Source of the DNA: Bacillota bacterium
Lineage (GTDB): Bacteria; Bacillota; Clostridia; Christensenellales; Aristaeellaceae
DNA: 7,475 bases
Reading direction: 5' to 3'
Assembly (NCBI GenBank): GCA_019137115.1
Contig: JAGVSV010000134.1
Span: 1-7,475, forward strand
In this document: piece by piece, positions 6,367 through 7,475 of the stretch
Layout: every line of letters starts with the position of its first letter
How positions within the stretch are numbered: position 1 is the first letter of the stretch
Translations under genes and position numbers: made by a program
The notes under the pieces: model-generated
What the model was told of the DNA's origin: nothing
Databases searched by the model: none
The model's input: only the letters and a program-made list of their open reading frames with translations

Positions 6367-7475
6367 TTACTTCCCGGCGTTCTTGACGGCGTTCTCCGCC
6401 GCGATCCGTCCCCAGGTGGCGCATAGGCCGTGGCCAATGCCCCCGATGGTGTTGTGCCCGGCGATGTTGGCTGATCCGATGATTTCGCCTGCAATGTAGA
6501 CGTTCTTCACCACGGAGCCATCCTCCCGAACCAGCGCGGCGTCGCCATTCATGCGCGGCCCGCCGGCGGTCATCATCAGGTAGGGCACCGTGTATATCGC
6601 GTAAACGGGGCCTTCAAAGGCCTGCAGGTCCTTTGTGCGCCCAAACGCGCTGTCCTTGCCCGCCGCCACGTCGTTGTTGTAGGTTTCCATTGTCTTGGCC
6701 AGTTCAGGCATGTTGAGCAACTCAGCCAGCGCGTCCATGCTGTCCGCCTTGAAGGCATACCCCAGATCTTGAAGCTGAGCCAGCTTCTCCTGCGTGGTGA
6801 AGGGAGTGGAGTTGGACATCATGCCGGTGAACAGCGGTGTATCTTCCTTGATCATGTTTTCGGCCACAAGGATGTACACAATATTGTCCTTGGCCGTGCG
6901 CCATACCGTGCGCTTGTCCATGCTGGTGGCGTCCGGCTCGCTGAACATGCGCGCACCGGCCTGGTCCACCCAGACAGCTCCGGGATAGTTGATGCTGGCC
7001 CTCAGGGAAGCCTGGAACCCGCTCACCGGGACCGAGCCGCCGTAGCAGGACGAGTAGTTCATGTTGTCAAAGGCAGCGCCGGCAGCCCGCGCAAAGTCAT
7101 AGCCTGAGCCGATAGCCGTGGGCGGGTCGTTGGAGGTGATGTTGGTGAAGTTGAATTCCTTGAGCCATTTCTCGCTGTAGCCATAGCCGCCTGTGGCGAT
7201 GATCACAGAGGGGGCGCTTATTTCAACGCCACCAGCGACCACGCCCAGCACATCCTTGTTCTCATCCAGAATCAGATCCGTGACCATGGTGTCAACGGCC
7301 AACTGCGCAGTGCCCTTATCCAAGAAGGGCTGCAGCTTCTTCATCAACGCGTCCACAAAATAGAGTCCACCGCCAGAGGATGCGCCGCCGGCCGTGTAGG
7401 TCACGCGGTCGGTGTTCATGGTCAGATACCCACCGGTGTCCACCTGGTCGGACATCTCCACGCCCACATAGTCAG
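6367..7475 (-). CDS. FAD-dependent oxidoreductase, fumarate reductase/flavocytochrome c superfamily, C-terminal part
   Basis: The minus-strand frame is open to the window edge and ends at TAA (6369-6367); about 369 codons are present. The GTG at 7467 is not likely the start, since the frame continues upstream and the N-terminal FAD motif GxGxxG is not in the window. Family features seen: a segment like the substrate/FAD domain start (TYTAGGASSGGGLYFVDAL), SAPSVIIATGGYGYSE typical of FAD_binding_2 proteins, a capping-domain region with AVWVDQAGARMFSEPDA, and the C-terminal FAD loop NVYIAGEIIGSANIAG. No haem motif (CxxCH) is visible here. Against Shewanella flavocytochrome c3 as remembered, the residues for fumarate binding and proton delivery (His365, Arg402, His504, Arg544) appear to be Ser/Cys, Met, Met and Thr. 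It is probably a reductase or dehydrogenase for another small organic acid or unsaturated compound; the substrate is unknown. It is convergent with the hslU operon. Confidence 0.83.
   Translation of the reverse strand, partial: DYVGVEMSDQVDTGGYLTMNTDRVTYTAGGASSGGGLYFVDALMKKLQPFLDKGTAQLAVDTMVTDLILDENKDVLGVVAGGVEISAPSVIIATGGYGYSEKWLKEFNFTNITSNDPPTAIGSGYDFARAAGAAFDNMNYSSCYGGSVPVSGFQASLRASINYPGAVWVDQAGARMFSEPDATSMDKRTVWRTAKDNIVYILVAENMIKEDTPLFTGMMSNSTPFTTQEKLAQLQDLGYAFKADSMDALAELLNMPELAKTMETYNNDVAAGKDSAFGRTKDLQAFEGPVYAIYTVPYLMMTAGGPRMNGDAALVREDGSVVKNVYIAGEIIGSANIAGHNTIGGIGHGLCATWGRIAAENAVKNAGK

Noticed and set aside
1..7475. A novel defence, CRISPR or biosynthetic system
   Set aside because: All substantial frames are accounted for by housekeeping genes, one IS remnant and one partial flavoprotein; no repeat array, toxin-antitoxin pair or unknown gene cluster was found.

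Overview
The window looks like a piece of a GC-rich Clostridia-type Firmicutes chromosome. Two features suggest this: the gene order dprA-topA-trmFO-hslV-hslU, which is a Firmicutes arrangement, and TrmFO, the folate/FAD-dependent tRNA methyltransferase typical of Gram-positive bacteria. HslV also has the short pre-threonine leader seen in Firmicutes and Thermotoga rather than the bare Met-Thr of Proteobacteria. Species cannot be named from the sequence alone.

Bases 1-5735 are a tightly packed plus-strand operon. It holds the 3' end of dprA (DNA uptake/recombination), topA (topoisomerase I, TTG start at 389), trmFO (T54 methylation of tRNA, GTG start overlapping topA by 8 nt), hslV (protease subunit, ATG 3826) and hslU (unfoldase ATPase, overlapping hslV by 4 nt). 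Gaps are at most 22 nt and no internal promoter is evident, so co-transcription and translational coupling are likely. HslV and HslU form one two-component protease. The other three genes concern DNA topology, DNA processing and tRNA modification, and share the operon by conserved neighbourhood rather than by one pathway. The xerC gene often found between trmFO and hslV is absent, and codY, often found after hslU, is not there either.

Bases 5745-6331 are a short mobile-element derivative. It has 16-bp terminal inverted repeats (15/16 matching), a subterminal hairpin at each end, and an ORF with only the N-terminal DUF772-type domain of an IS1182-family transposase. The DDE catalytic core is missing, so this is an internally deleted, non-autonomous element. 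Its GC is visibly lower than that of the operon. The end hairpins are oriented so that each could stop transcription entering from the flanking genes.

Bases 6367-7475 hold, on the minus strand and convergent with the operon, the C-terminal part of an FAD-dependent oxidoreductase of the fumarate reductase/flavocytochrome c superfamily. Its start lies beyond the window. The residues used for fumarate reduction in characterised members appear replaced, so its substrate is probably something else.

No tRNA, rRNA, CRISPR array or defence system is visible. Most of the window is ordinary conserved sequence; the interest lies in the deleted insertion element and the divergent flavoprotein.
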